From the NCBI GenBank assembly GCA_020796225.1, contig CM036756.1:60540644-60604643 (forward strand): 64,000 bases of DNA, written 5' to 3'. Origin of the DNA: Arion vulgaris (Eukaryota; Mollusca; Gastropoda; Stylommatophora; Arionidae). Below are positions 23,242-38,200 of the stretch, piece by piece. A program made the position numbers and the translations under genes. The notes below the pieces were generated by a model. It was given only the letters and a program-made list of their open reading frames with translations, was not told where the DNA came from and did not search any database. Positions within the stretch are counted from its first letter, which is position 1; each line of letters starts with the position of its first letter.

Positions 23242-26200
23242 AAGAAATATAATAAAAAATGTCAACATACCCCAAGAAGATGTGTAAAGTTATCTCGAAG
23301 AAAATCAGCAACAAACTTGATGTCATGCTGGGTCATCTGTCACAATACATGTGGAACATATTAAGAAACCGGTTATTCTTGTTAAACAAAGATAGGCACA
23401 ATTAGTTTTAGTTAGTTTATTCCTTTCGAGCCAAAGGCGGCACATAGGGCAGAGGTTTTAGATCTCCATGTGATACGGTTCTTTGCTAGCAGTTGGAGAT
23501 CTTGTATGGTTTTACATCCCAATAGTTTACTTTCTTGTTGGATGGTTCTTCGAAGAGTGGTCTTTGGTCTTCCACGTTTTCTTTTCCCAACTGGTGACCA
23601 CATAAGGACTTGTCGATTTAGTCTCTTTTCGTCTGATCTAAGGCACAATTACAAATATCAAAATAACTATGAACAGTTAAGAATTTCTGAACAACAATTA
23701 ACAGGTAAGAATATCAAAATCGCTAATGAACAGGTGAAAATATCAAAATAAATAGTATCTAGGAAAAAGCATGGATGTAAAAATAAATAGGCACAAGACA
23801 AGAAAAAACTTGCTAGGAACAAGTATGGCACTGGACTCAATTCCAGCAAAAAAAAGACTTAGTTTGCGGAGACTCTGAAAGTCTTTCACAGAGCTGGGGG
23901 CTATTATCTCAGGAAACTATTATGACAGGAGGGGTGAGAAGCTTGAAAACTGGTAGGATGGTAAAAGGCTTATCCTTATTAAACGGTCAATTGATCAATC
24001 AACCTTTCACTTGAGATCAAAGCACACCAACTCTACATCAGGCTTCATATTCCATTCATCAGATCTGAAAAATGGTGAAAAGTCTCGATAGTATTCAGAA
24101 AGGCCTATAATTAGATTTTTTTTGGTTCAACAACTATGAATTCAGACACAGTCAGGATGCTTAATATGGCCCCTCTGATTGATTTTTGCATGAAGGCTAG
24201 CTTTTCTTATCAAGTGTCCCTCGATATTTAGGCAAGCCTTACTTTGACTTCTGAGGTATTTGTAATTTAAGTCCCCAAGTAAGGAAACTGCAGTCCTACA
24301 GCATACCGTTTACATAGCAAACAAATTTTTGGCCCAAGTTGGCCTCAAAAACTGAAATTAGTACAGCTAGAAAGCAATGGCAAACTACTGCATGTATAAG
24401 TGGTGCCTAGAAAATCGAAGACTCATTTACTGTTGTTTATGGCTAAGTCCTGTAAAGGATATGCCACGATTTTCATCAGTGGTTACTAGCGAATAATGTT
24501 ATCGATTTCACTATCGGTGACCTAGGGCTGCGGTAAAATTAATCCCATTTAGTTACAACAGTCATGGAATAGAAATCTGACAACATGTGAAAAACGGGAA
24601 AATCTGCTATATAGTTTAAAACTTACAATGTGAATAAGCAAACATAATTTGAAGATTACATAGTGAAATAGTGAGTCTAAAGAAATGTCCGAAGCATTGA
24701 CTTCATTGCCCCAGGATTTACACGATATGCCTCAGCCCCTCTCCCCAAAAAAGGAACACCACCTGCCGAAGTAATGCACACAGTACAAACTATGTAGATC
24801 CTACGATCCTAGGGTCTCTTGAAAAATGCACCAGTGAACGGAACATGATCCGGATTCAAACCCAAGGCCTTCAGAACACCAGGCAAGGGCTTAACACTTA
24901 GCAACAAAGACCTCTAGAGTGAAACAGTGAATATAACTTGAAGATTACAGTGTGAATCTGTGCAGAGCTTGAAATATCTCTAGTATAGATATAGATGGCC
25001 AAATACCATTATAAATGAGGAGTTTTGAACGACGGACCATGCATCTTTGGAGACCATCATTAAAGATGAAGGTGGATTTGACATGTATGTCATATGCCAG
25101 TAGGGGCACTGACTAGGACAGCTCTCAGATGGACAGCAGATGGGTAGAGAAGGCTTGGATGTCCAAAGGAAACATGGAGAAGAACTGTGGAGAGAGAGTT
25201 GAAGGAGTGTGGCCTGACGTGGGAGGCGGTTGGTAGAAAGGCAGCAGAACAGCAACAGTGGAGTCTCTTGTGGAAGCATTATGTGTTAATCGGAACACGA
25301 TGAGGATATATAATAGAGATAGATACAGAAATGTTATAATTCTCTGACCATTAATTTAAAATATCATACCTTGTTGATCTCACCTGGAGGGTGCTCATTG
25401 GATAATCTCAAAATGGCTGAGAAAATCAGAACACAGATATCATTAACACTATTTTTCAGAGACATTTGGCAAAACTGGAAAGAATGGGTTAAAAAAGATG
25501 ACATCACATATCAGTAATCTAACATATGATGATAAATGGTAACATAGCATATAACATTAAGTAATGTCACAGTTACATATCTTCTTCCTCTTGTCCATCG
25601 TTCTTTTTGGCCCTTTTGATCATTCTTATTGTGATATATAAACAGCCTTTGCTAAGAACATGTTTTTACATCACATCATTCAGCGCCATTTGGAGCTCTG
25701 GTGCTTATCCTTCGGCGACGTGTCTGATTTCAGCCAGTGTTTACTGAGTTCGCTCTCCGTCAGCCCATGGCTTTCCTCAGCCTACCTGCAAGGCAGCAAG
25801 TTGTTATTTTCTTTTTGGGTAGCAACCCTTAGATAACCTTCCCTCCCGGGTTGTTGAGCCATATGTATGTATGACCTCTTTCGTCTTTACAGATGGTCAA
25901 TTGGCAAGTGTTAAGCAAGACTTTTTGCCTTTCTCTCTTGTCTTTCAGCTCATACATAAGTCTCTTCTCAAAGACTCTGCGCCCTTGAGCAATATTGTTT
26001 TCTACACAACTCTGCCATCAGCTAGTCCTTCCCATGTACTGGGACCTATAGAAAAGTTCTTCATTGAGGCCTTGCAGACATCTTTATATCTGAGCAGTGG
26101 TCTGAGATACATATAACAACAATTATAATAAGTGTATACAACTCCAAAATAATCTATTGTCTATTGTCTTTTCCCAGGTGGATGATGGAATTGGTTGTCC

Positions 26201-29200
26201 AAACTTTCCGTTAAGCGTAAAGGATGGGAGCTTTAATTTGCGTTCCAGGGCCAGGTAAGTCGACCTTGTTGTGTTATATCCGTGTTTATTTAGTGTGGTC
26301 TTCATATTGTCTATCCATCTTATTCTTGGTCTTCCCTTGGCTCTAGTGCCTGATCTCTTTGTATTGTATGCTGTTATTGGTGGTTGGTCCACAAAAATTA
26401 CTAGGTGATAAATCACCATGCGTGCAGAAACCAATATTTGCATTGTAAGTACAATCAGCCATTCTTATGTTTACAGTGTAAGTGATTACATCAAAGTAAG
26501 GCAAAAATCTGGCAAAAGCAGTGATTAACGAACCAGACATACATCTGTGGTAGAAGAAAGTAAAATAACCTAAAGATATGGTGTCAGCTGCGATGTGGTT
26601 ATTGATTTCTGAGCTGACGTCACAGTTCTTCGGGTAGCTTCATAGGCGCTAGTCTCCTCCAACAAACATCGAAGGATATGTATACTGATGGTTCCTGTAG
26701 CTCACTGGTTAAACACACTCCTCTCTCTGCCCCACAAGCATCTAGCTCTACTTGTAAAGTGTGTAATTTCAAACTCCTTAAATCACTGAACTGATTCGAC
26801 ATCGATATTTTGTGTTCTCATCCAACAGAAGGTCGCCAAGAGACCAAGAACATTCACTGTATCCAGCCTAAACTCCCCAACAAACGATTCAAGGCTGTTT
26901 GCTCTCTTGTTGCAGCAAACATCAGCATACCCTGAACAGTAGGTCCAAGTGAATGATAAAAAAGGTGTAAAAATGATAAATAAAGAGTGTTGAACAGAGC
27001 ATAGGAAAACTGAGTAGTCAGAAAAAGACAGGTTTCCTGGGCAGATGGCGATCAACAACCCGGGAAGGCAGGTCGTCTAAGGGTCGCTACCCTAAAGAAA
27101 ATAGCAACCTGCTGCCTTGCAGGTTGTCTGAGAGCAGTCAAAGACTAACGAAGAGCGAACCCAGTAAATGCTGGTTGAAACCGGACACGTCGCCGAAGGA
27201 CAAGCACTAGGCTCCAAATTGTACTGAAGATTGTACTGAAGATTGTGACGTTAAATACGTTCTTGGCAGAGGCTGTTTATATATCACAATAAGAATGATA
27301 AAATAGCAGAAAAAGAAGCGACGATCGATCGAGAGAGAGAGAGAACAGAACATACAAATAAGACTGTAAATGTACAGGATTGTCAGGACAGAGAAACTCA
27401 AACCTAGGCAGAATATTTAAGATGCACCTTTCCTACAGGTGTAGGAGCCTATGCACTCAGGAGCAACATACAGCTGTTCTTGTCAAAAACTGAACCTATC
27501 ACAGAGTCTTTAAACTGGATGATAAGAATGAACACAAAGATACATAAAAATAACTAACAGGACTTACCAATATATAACCACCGAAAGAAGGCTTTAAAGT
27601 TTTTTATGCTAGTATCGATGACCCTGGTTGGAAAAAGAAGATACAAATTCAGAAGACATTAAATAATACTTCAATCTATCTATCTATTCTCTAACCCTGT
27701 TTTGTCTTTCAGCATCAGGTTGAAAAAGGAAACATCTGGAGCGAGTCTCTCTATGCACCTTGTCTTTCTTTCTCTTCTCCAATCCTGGTATGCCTCATAG
27801 CATCAGGGTAAGAAGAGATTTCTAGAAAGGGTTTTTATGTTGCGCTTCATAAACAGTGTCTCTCGTCGCCTCTGTTATCTTTGACGTCCACCTTTTGCGT
27901 GGCCGGCCTTCTGCTTTGTATCCACTGTATTGGAGTAACATTACTCTCTGAGGCGCACTGCCTGTTGGTAATCTGTTTATGTGGCCGAACCATTTCATTT
28001 GTTGCTTATTGATAAAGTTCAGTACTGATGTTGTATCCGCTTTTTTCCTGATGTTTTCATTTCTCAACCAGTCTCTTCTTGTTACTCCCAGCATTCTCGT
28101 AGACACTTCATCTCTGTTGTGACTAGTTTTCTTCTGTCATTTAATATGAGTGTCCAGGTTTGGCACTGATAGCATAATGTAGGGAGGAATATTGTGTTGA
28201 ACAAAGCTCTTTTTGTGTTCATAGTGACATGTTTGCATTTTAAACAGCAATCTATAAAATGAAACAGCAATCAATACAATTTATGAAGCACAATTTGAGA
28301 TGACATTTATATACTTCAGAAAACACAATATTAGATGAAATTTATATACTTTTGCAGAGAGCACAATATGAGTATCTGTAAACCTCTCTTCTCATGTTTC
28401 TCATGGCACATCTGTTCAGCCAAATTTCTTTATTTGTTGCCATTAAGATTTGCTTTGCTGTATGGAGAGTTGTTGCTGTGATTGTATGGAGAGTTGTTGC
28501 TGTGATTGGTTGTTCCTGTGTTGACCCTTTCTTAGCTAGTCTATTGGCGAGGGACACTTATAATAAGGAAAGCATGCCTTCACGTAAAAATCAGTCAGAA
28601 GTACCAAGTGCCCTGACTACGCCTGAATTCAGAGCAGGCGAATGCAAGAAGAAGCTAGCCTATCTGCTTTATCATTCCTGGGTGTATTTTAATGTCCAGG
28701 GATCCACTTCATAGCTATTTTGATGTCATGGGATCGCCCGAGTGATTACCGGGCCCAAATTTGGGGTGTAAAGAATAGAATCACTGTTACTTGCCACACA
28801 TGTCGTAAAAGGCGACTAAGGAGGTTTGGCTGAAATCGGATGCCCATGTCCTAAACGTGTAGAATTCTATGCGTTTAGGGGCCTACCAAACTTGGCAAAG
28901 ATCAAACTTATCACAAAGAGTGATTAAAATTGATCGTAAAGAACAAACGCAAAGAAGAAGAAGAAGAAGATGTAATGGGATGAAACAAGTTTGTTAATAT
29001 CTAAGGCTAGATAGGAGAGTTCAGATTTACAATGTCCACCATCTTCTAGAGCTTGAGGGGCAGACATTGAATCTGTAAAAATAATGTTTTGTGCCTTTGA
29101 TGGAAAGACATGAAAAACAGTACAAAGATTATATAATTTAAAGACACAATATGAAATGTTTATATAAATTTTATACTGTAAAAAGTTAGAAGAAGTTATA

Positions 29201-32200
29201 CAAAAATCAATGTAAGTGATGAGAAAAAAAGGGGATGTTCAGGTATAACCTTCCTTGGGTAGTCATGCAGGGACGTTTTGAAACAGAAATGTGCTGGTAC
29301 AAAGAGCAGTTATGGACATGGTACAGTGGATAGATTTCTTATTCTTCGAACACTCCATATCGACCACTTGTTAGTCACTCTGTGTGATTTGTATGTGATC
29401 TGAGCCTAAGAGCGATTGTACGCTGTGACAATTATGTGCCTACAAGTAGGACAACCCATCTGATTTCTGCGCTTGTTATTTACTAGGGTAGCATCCCTAG
29501 GGCCAACATCAGCTGCCTCTTACAACATGCATTATAGGTTGCGGTGGTATTATTCTTTGCTTCCCTTGTGGGTCCCGGCACCACACTGGTGATTGGATAG
29601 GTATGATCAGACGACTTTATCACAGGTCAGCAGTCTAATCTAAATGATAATTGTCTTGTCAGAGAAGGTCCTATTGTGGAACTTCAAACATAAGAGAACT
29701 TTATAAAGATCAAATTATGGTTGTAAGAAAATGTAATGACACATCAGACTGGTTTGGCTAAAGGCAGGAAGTCAGACAAAGTGGTATTCTGCTGCATTGT
29801 CTGTTCAACATATATGCAGGAAACATGAGGAATGTTACAGAAGATAGTGGAAAAGATACAACCCTTTTATAATTGGAGGAAGTGAAATATCTGAATTAAG
29901 ATATGCTGGCAATACAGTGTTACTGTCAACATCACAAAAAAGGATTGAGAAATTAAAGTACAAAAGAAAATCGAAAAACAAAATCTATATCTCAATGTGG
30001 CAAAAACAAAAATAATGACAATGGATAAAACAAGCATAATAAAAGATTTTTTTATCAACAGATAGAAAATGCAATCAGTTTTGAATATCTCGGTTCATCA
30101 CTAACAAGAAGTGGAAATGAAATGAAGAAAATTAAAAGGAGAACAAATATGGCCTTACAAAAAAAATTAAACACCTAAAAACAGTATGGAATGGAACTGA
30201 TAGAAAAAAGATCAGAATACTAAGAGCGTACATATTCCCAGTGGCAACGTATGGGTGTGAAGCATGGACATTTAACAAGACTGTGGAAAAACATATGGAC
30301 TTTTGAATATAAGTGTTACCGAAGAGTCCTTCATATATCATAGGCAGATATGAAAATAATTAGATCTATTCAGAAAGAACTCAAAATCAAAGAAAACTTG
30401 CTAATGCTACAAATAAGAATGAGAAAATTGAAATATTTTGGATATATAAAAAGACACGAAGGGCTGGAGAAGACCATCATGTAAGGAGACATCCTGACAA
30501 AGAGGAGAAGAGGAAGACTACAGAGAGATTGATTCAGGATGTAACTGATGGTTTGAGCATGACGGCTGCAGAGGCAGGGCAACTTGGCTATGAGAGAGAG
30601 AAATTTTGAAGGATTGTTAGGGTGGCAAAGTTTTGCTCTAGATAATCTATTTGATAATGAAAATATAATGTTATTACACAAAAACTGGAAAAAATGAATT
30701 TATGATGGCAGTCCAATGATAAGATTGAAAATAGCATGCAATAACTACTATTGCAAAAGTGATGAACTTACTGTTGAAGCTCGCTAGCACTGACAGCAAA
30801 CGCCCCAGCCACCTGGACAGCAGCACGCACTTTATCAGGATTGAGTCCCAAAACACCATACTTGTCATACCATTGAGACATGCCATGCAGGTCACTTAAG
30901 TGAGATGTAATGTTCTGACTGACTCTAAAACAGATGCATTAACATCATGTAAACAAAGTAATTAGATTCTATTAAATTTAGTGAGAATAAATAAGTCTCT
31001 AAAGCAGAAATGACTAAAACATACAGACATTTATAATCTTTGAGAAAATCAAGAGCAGAATAGTGATGGTATGAATACAAATATTGGATATGTTTATTGG
31101 ATAAAACAGACATTGAAGTGGAAGGCAAAGGGTTCAAGAAGAGAGGATGATCTAGAGAAACCCTGAAGCATGCTTTGCTGAGAGAGGCAAGAAATATCTG
31201 ACTCAATTCCATGAAACAAATTGAGCGAGTTGTCCAGAACAGAGCGGTATGGAGAAATTACTTTCAGGTCCTATGTAATGTATAACGGTACAAGAGGAAT
31301 GTATATATATATATTGGATAAAAGACACAATCTTGGAAATAAATAGGAACAAAAATATAAGTGAAAATGACAGTAACTGTGTTGATTCAACTGATTCAAA
31401 TTTAGAAACACTGTCTTATGTCTTAGGTGAACTTTCGATGCAGAGTTGACACCTATCAAACCATCCCAAGACAATCTTCTTCTTCTTTGCGTTCGTTCTT
31501 TACAATCAAATTTAATCACTCTTTGTGATATGTTTGATCTTTGCCAAGAACGTGTATACATTGCACATTGGTTTGATAGGCCCCTTAACGCATAGACTTC
31601 TACATATTTAGGACATGTGCATCCGATTTCAGCCAAAACCTCCTTAGTCGCCTCTTATGACATGCGTGGCAGGTAACAGTAGTTCTATTCTTTACACCCC
31701 AAATTTGGGCCCGGTAACCAATCGGGCGTCTCAAGACAATGACTTGGCTGTACCCACCTGGACATGCTGGAATACAGGGCAACGAACAAGCTGACTTTCT
31801 TACAAACAATGCCCCTAATCAAGATGGCAGAAGTATGGACACAGCCGATGTGATCAATGCGGTGGGCGCTCATTTATGTGATATGTGCGAGTCTCAGACA
31901 CTGAACAGATTAAAGATAATTAGGAGTTAGGAGTTGTACATGCCAGACAGTGTCATCTTCGTAGTAGAGAGAGAAGATATACTAATAAACTTTTCATGTG
32001 TACGTTTGGTAAGCCCGTGGACTTTGGGATGACTGCAGCATCGGAGTACGCATGGGAAAACCCAATGTGCCATGACATAGATCAAATAACATAGGTGATC
32101 AATCAGTTTATGAACTTCTGGGACTACTATTTCCTTTTTAAAAGAAAAATAACAAACCTTTGCAACTGTCTGACCACCAGCTTTTGTATGTTGGAATAGG

Positions 32201-35200
32201 AGTTCTCTATGGAGAAACCAAGTTTCTTCAAACCCTATGGAATAAATTCAGAAAACTCAAATAGCAAAAATAAAGAATGTGACCTAAGTGTTAAATTTAT
32301 AATCTAACAAATGAATACAATTAATATGACTGCATTTAAGTGAACTCACTACTTCATTCTAGGTGAACCTATCATTCAGGGTAAACATGTCCCTACATTC
32401 AGAGAAAGCATTTCACTGCATTCAGAGTTAACATTTCTATTACATCCAAGGTAAACGTTTCACTACATTCAAGGTAAACATTTCACTACGTTCAGTGTAA
32501 ACACATCACTACATTCAGAGTAAACACATTACTACATTTACGGTGAACCAATTACTACATCTGATACATATTAAGCATCTAAGGACCAACGTTGCATCAA
32601 AAAACCACCACAAAGGTCTCAAAAGCTCTTTCATCAACATCGTTTAATCAATCTACCATGCCAAGAATACTGACTGGTCCAAATCTGTACTATAAAGTTG
32701 CCAGCTTCATTTATTTCATGTGGGGGTACTAGTTATTACACACTTATGTTGTTCTCACTATAGAACACTGGTCAAAGTTCACAGTGAGAACATATTCTTG
32801 TCAATGTTTTGGACAGCTCAAGATTATGTCAAAAGTTTACTATATAAATATGCCTGGAACATGATCCATGTGAAATTCAAGATTTCCTTCACTTCAATTG
32901 TGTGGTAGTACATACATTTTTACACAAGAAATGAATACCAAACCAGTTCCGCAAAGATATGTGACATAACTTCCTTGCTACGAAATGTTAATCTGATACA
33001 GTGGATACAACACAAAAGGTGGACCTCAGAAATAACTGAGGCGGTGAAAAAACACTATTTATTAAGCGTACACAAAAGCCTGTTCTAGAAGTCTCTTCTT
33101 ATCCTAACACTGTGAGGCAAATCAGGATTTGAGAAAAGAGAAGAAAGATGCCTCAACTAGGATTTGATAGTAACAGAGGAATGACTTAAAACTAATATGG
33201 CTACAAGTCATGGAAGAATAATCTTTTTTTTTTTTTTTGGTTTGAGGGTCGGATGCAGAATTCGGGCCTTACTAAACAAATTCCTTTTTAATATGATACC
33301 CACACTCCACCAAAATAAATGGTAGTACAGTTACTGGTGTAGAAGGTCAATATTATATTACAAAATGTTGTCACTAAGCAAGCATGACTAGTCATTGAGA
33401 TCAAATAGAAACATCAAAACGTCATCCTAAGAGCTGGCCGGCAAATATGAAGTGTCTACTGATTGCTGCCAACACAAACTGGGTAAAAATAAATTAATGC
33501 AATGAGTCACAGAATTATTTATAGGAGAAGAGTGAAAAGAAGAGTAAGAGGAAGAGCATGAAGAGGAGGCTTAAAGGATGGATAGGAGGAGAAAGTAAAG
33601 TAGAAGAACAATAGAAAAGTACAAGTATTTTTTAAAACTGTCTTTACTGCCTGTGTTGCCGCTTCTTAGTGGCACGTAAGACTGGGGACATGAGCCTGAG
33701 GAATTTAATGGCCGCATGGCTAGAGCAGTCACTGTGAAACTGTTCAGGTTATTTTTCTCTATATTTCTGACAAAAAACTCCTTGGCCCTACTGGGAATCG
33801 AGCCCAGGTCTCGCAAATGGAGCCTGCACTCTAATTCAACCGGCCAGACGCTATTGAAGTGTTCAGTACAAGTTTTTAATTAACAAAAATTATATTCAAG
33901 ATTTGAACATAAATATTAGCGAAACACGTACAAACAAAGTACTATAGTTTTACAAAATACAGAAACAGTGACAATAAACAGCAACGTTTCGACCAACAAG
34001 GCCTTTATCAAGCAAACGAACAAACAGGAGTGACAAATTAAAATGAAACACAAATGGACGACCAAATACCAACGTATCTAAGGAAAATCTGGAATAAAAC
34101 GAATAACGAAATAAATGTAACACAAAAACACAAATAAAAACTAGAAATAGAACGGAAAAGAAACAATGAAACATCTAGTAAATATATAACTTGAATACAT
34201 GCAACATATACCCATATAGATTACAAAGCATTGGAAGAGAAAGTACTAAGAAGCATAAGAATGTAATACATGCAACATATACCCATATAGATTACAAAGC
34301 ATGGGAAGAGAAAGTACTAAGAAGCATAAGAATGTAATACGTTGAGCCGCGTGGTCGCAAGGTACCATACAAAGAAATCAACCGATTCTCCAGAGCAAAT
34401 CGACTACGATCATCAGAGGAACATGATCGGATGGCTGTGACCTGGACATTGCAAGCTCCTGAATGGCCAGTATCATTGAAATGGGTAGCTACAGGGGTCA
34501 CAGAGCATTGGCGTATATCGCGCAAGTGTTGGGCGAATCGGTCACTGAGTCTCCTGCCGGTTTCCCAATATAGGCCTTGTTGCACCGCTTGCAGATAATG
34601 GCATAGATAATATTACGGGACTCGCACGTGAAACTGTCTTCAACAACGAACGTGGCTTTTGGAAAAGACACTGTGCGGGTCTGTATTACATAAGCACAAG
34701 TGTTGCAGCGCCGACGGCCACACTTCATTAATTTCATTAATGTCTTCAATCCGGCTATTCGGTTTACATCTCACATCTCTACCTCTTGTGTCAACTTTCT
34801 TGACATCACTATCACTATCAGCCTATCCACCATCACTACATCAGTATACTACAAGCCTACTGATGCACATAGTTTTCTTCTTTATACCTCTTCCCATTCC
34901 CAGGCTTGTCGTGATTCTTTACCATTTTCTCAACTCTTGCGCCTTCGTCGCCTCTGTAGCGAGGACGACGATTTCCTCGATAGAGCTCACGAGATGCTGG
35001 ATTTCTTTCGTAAGCGCTTATACCTGGATAAGGTGCTTGCTTCTGCTATGCGGCGCGTTCAGCAAATTTCTCGGCAGGAGGCTCTCTCTAACCAGCATAG
35101 AACTTCCAATTCTGACAGGGTGAAACTTGTCTTAACTTTCCACCCTCATAGTTCCCTTGTGAAGAAAGTCTTATTCCGTCATCTCTCCATTCTTCAGTCT

Positions 35201-38200
35201 GATCCTGAGACACATTCAATCTTCCAACACTATCCTTTGGTGGCGTACAGACGGGACAGAAGCCTTAAGGATATGTTGGTTCACAGTCGCCTCAAGCCTA
35301 ATATCCAGAGTCATTTTGGCACCATCCAGTGTGGCCGTGGCGCTGCAACACTTGTGCTTATGTAATACAGACCCGCACTGTGTTTTTTCCAAAAGCCACG
35401 TTCGTTGTTGAAGACAGTTTCACGTGCGAGTCCCGTAATATTATATATGCCATTATCTGCAAGCGGTGCAACAAGGCCTATTTTGGGGAAACCGACAGGA
35501 GACTCAGTGACCGATTCGCCCAACACTTGCGCGATATACGCCAATGCTCTGTGACCCCTGTAGCTACCCATTTCAATGATACTGGCCATTCAGGAGCTTG
35601 CGATGTCCAGGTCACAGCCATCCGATCATGTTCCTCTGATGATCGTATTCGATTTGCTCTGGAGAATCGGTTGATTTCTTTGTATGGTACCTTGCGACCA
35701 CGCGGCTCAACGTATTACATTCTTATGCTTCTTAGTACTTTCTCTTCCCATGCTTTGTAATCTATATGGGTATATGTTGCATGTATTACATTCTTATGCT
35801 TCTTAGTACTTTCTCTTCCAATGCTTTGTAATCTATATGGGTATATGTTGCATGTATTCAAGTTATATATTTACTAGATGTTTCATTGTTTCTTTTCCGT
35901 TCTATTTCTAGTTTTTATGTGTGTTTTTGTGTTACATTTATTTCGTTATTCGTTTTTATTCCAGATTTTCCTTAGATACGTTGGTATTTGGTCGTCCATT
36001 TGTGTTTCATTTTAATTTGTCACTCCTGTTTGTTCGTTTGCTTGATAAAGGCCTTGTTGGTCGAAACGTTGCTGTTTATTGTCACTGTTTCTGTATTTTG
36101 TAAAACTATAGTACTTTGTTTGTACGTGTTTCGCTATTTACCAAGTTTTACTGCAGTCTTCCCCCTATTTCAACATAAATATTACAAACCTTGTCAGTTA
36201 GATCTTGCAATAAGAAGGACTGAAGCTCAAGGCTGCAAACAGAAGACAAAAATAATGTTAACATCTATTGTTCTCCAGTCTCGGTTCTAATAAAACTATT
36301 CTTTTTGTATTGAAAGTTTTATACTTTTGGCGACTGTGCTATACTTACATTAGAGTTTTACAGTTATAAGAATATAATTTTATATTTATATTGTATCATC
36401 ATCATCATCATCATATAGTTTGTCCTGAGCAGAACTTTGCCACCTTAACAGTCCTTTGGAATTTCCTTCATATTCCAGATGTCCCGCTTCTGCAGCCATC
36501 ATGCTCAAACTATCAGTGACATCCTGAATCTATCTTCTCTGTGGTCTTCCTCTGCTCCTGTCAGTTATCAGTTATATGAGGACTATCATCATACCACTCC
36601 AGACATATCCATAGGTGCTCCAATCTCTGCCTCAGCAAATCCAGCAGCATCCAGCGGCCCAACATGCCAGTTCAATGTTGGTTAATCAATCTCTTTGCAC
36701 ATTTAGTATGTCGTTCTTTTCGGGCTGCACCAATATTGACACCCATCTCTCTCAATCTGGTCATCGAATGGGATTCACAGCCCTGAAACTCCTCTGTTCG
36801 GAAAGACTCTCTCAATGCGTGAAGAAAGTAACACTGTGACCTACAAGGCATGCCATAAGAGACCTCTGAGATAGGGGTCTAGGAAAGCTACTCTAGTAAA
36901 AAATAGCGTCACAAAAATTGGAGGTGCTGGCCTACTTGTAGGCACATAACTGACACAACGTACAATCGCTCTTAGGCTCAGATCACAAAGAGTGGTTACA
37001 AATGGCGGCTAGAACAAAGAACAGACTAAAGCGCACAAGTCTAAACCACAAAGCAAAAGAAATAGGAAAGTCATACTTGGAACTACTAAATCATAATTCC
37101 ATACTTGAAGAATTGCTTTTTGATCACTGGGAACCAGACTCAGTACCACTAAACTTCTCAACCTCCATCCCTAAATTATTAAGCAAAGATGCCGAGCCTA
37201 ATCTAGTGAAAAAAGCAATTACAATGGAACATCTCCATTACATGTTTCCAGAAGACAGCTGGATAAGAATTTACACAGATGGATCGGCAATGGAGGCAAC
37301 CATGAATGGTGGAGCAGGAGTGTACATTAGGCACCCAGATGCTACCACTGTGTCTCTAGCGGCTCCTACTGAAAGAATATGTTCCAACTACAAAGCAGAA
37401 CTCATAGCCCTTCTGATGGCAGCACAGCACATGAATAAGCTGCAAGCAGCTGCAAGCAAGATGGTATTTCTTACAGGCTCATTGTCAGCTATACAAGCCC
37501 TGGAGGCTAAATCCACTGACAGCACAGTACAAAAACTACAAAGAGAACTTGCTCAGCTTTCAGAAAAGGCAGAAATTCACTTGCAGTGGATTCCATCTCA
37601 CTGTGGCATTGCAGGCAATGAGAGTGCTGATGTCTTAGCTAAGGAGGGCAGTGCCAAAGAGCAAATTTACCAACCCTTGTCTTTTCAAGAGGTCAAAACC
37701 CTCATACAGAGAAAATCTGCAGTAGACTGGAAGACAAACACTGGATATGATTATGGAAAAGACTCCCTCAAAGACTTAAGCAGAACAGACCAGGTCATTA
37801 TATTTCGACTACGCACCCGGACACTGCAGACTCAACAAACACTTATATAGACTAGGAATAAGTCCAACAGCTCTCTGCCAGTGTCAGCAGGCAGAACAGA
37901 CACCAGAGCATATCCTGCAAGACTGTCCTCTTCTGTGTGAGCTGAGAAGCAACATGTGGCCACACCCAGTCGACCTGAAAACTAAGCTTTGGGAAACCTG
38001 ATAGACCTGAAGCTGTCTGCCCAGTTTGTGGTCCACAGTAAATTAAGCGCATGACCAGAGATCGCTGAAGAAGAAGAAGAACAAAGAGTGGTTTAACAAT
38101 TGGTTGATATGGAGCGATCGAAGAAGAAGTTTCATTATTATAACTTTAAATGAGTGACTAAAAGGAGGAAATAATTTCAAAGAAAAATCACTGATTACCT

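Noticed and set aside
34700..35760. Two long + strand frames as a host gene
   Set aside because: They are the RT end and GIY-YIG endonuclease of a Penelope-like element, with an inverted copy and a target duplication.
36030..36075. Hammerhead ribozyme core (TTGATAAAGGCC ... GTCGAAAC) at the Penelope-like terminus
   Set aside because: The position is right for such motifs, but the conserved CTGANGA core is not matched, so I do not call it without a structure search.
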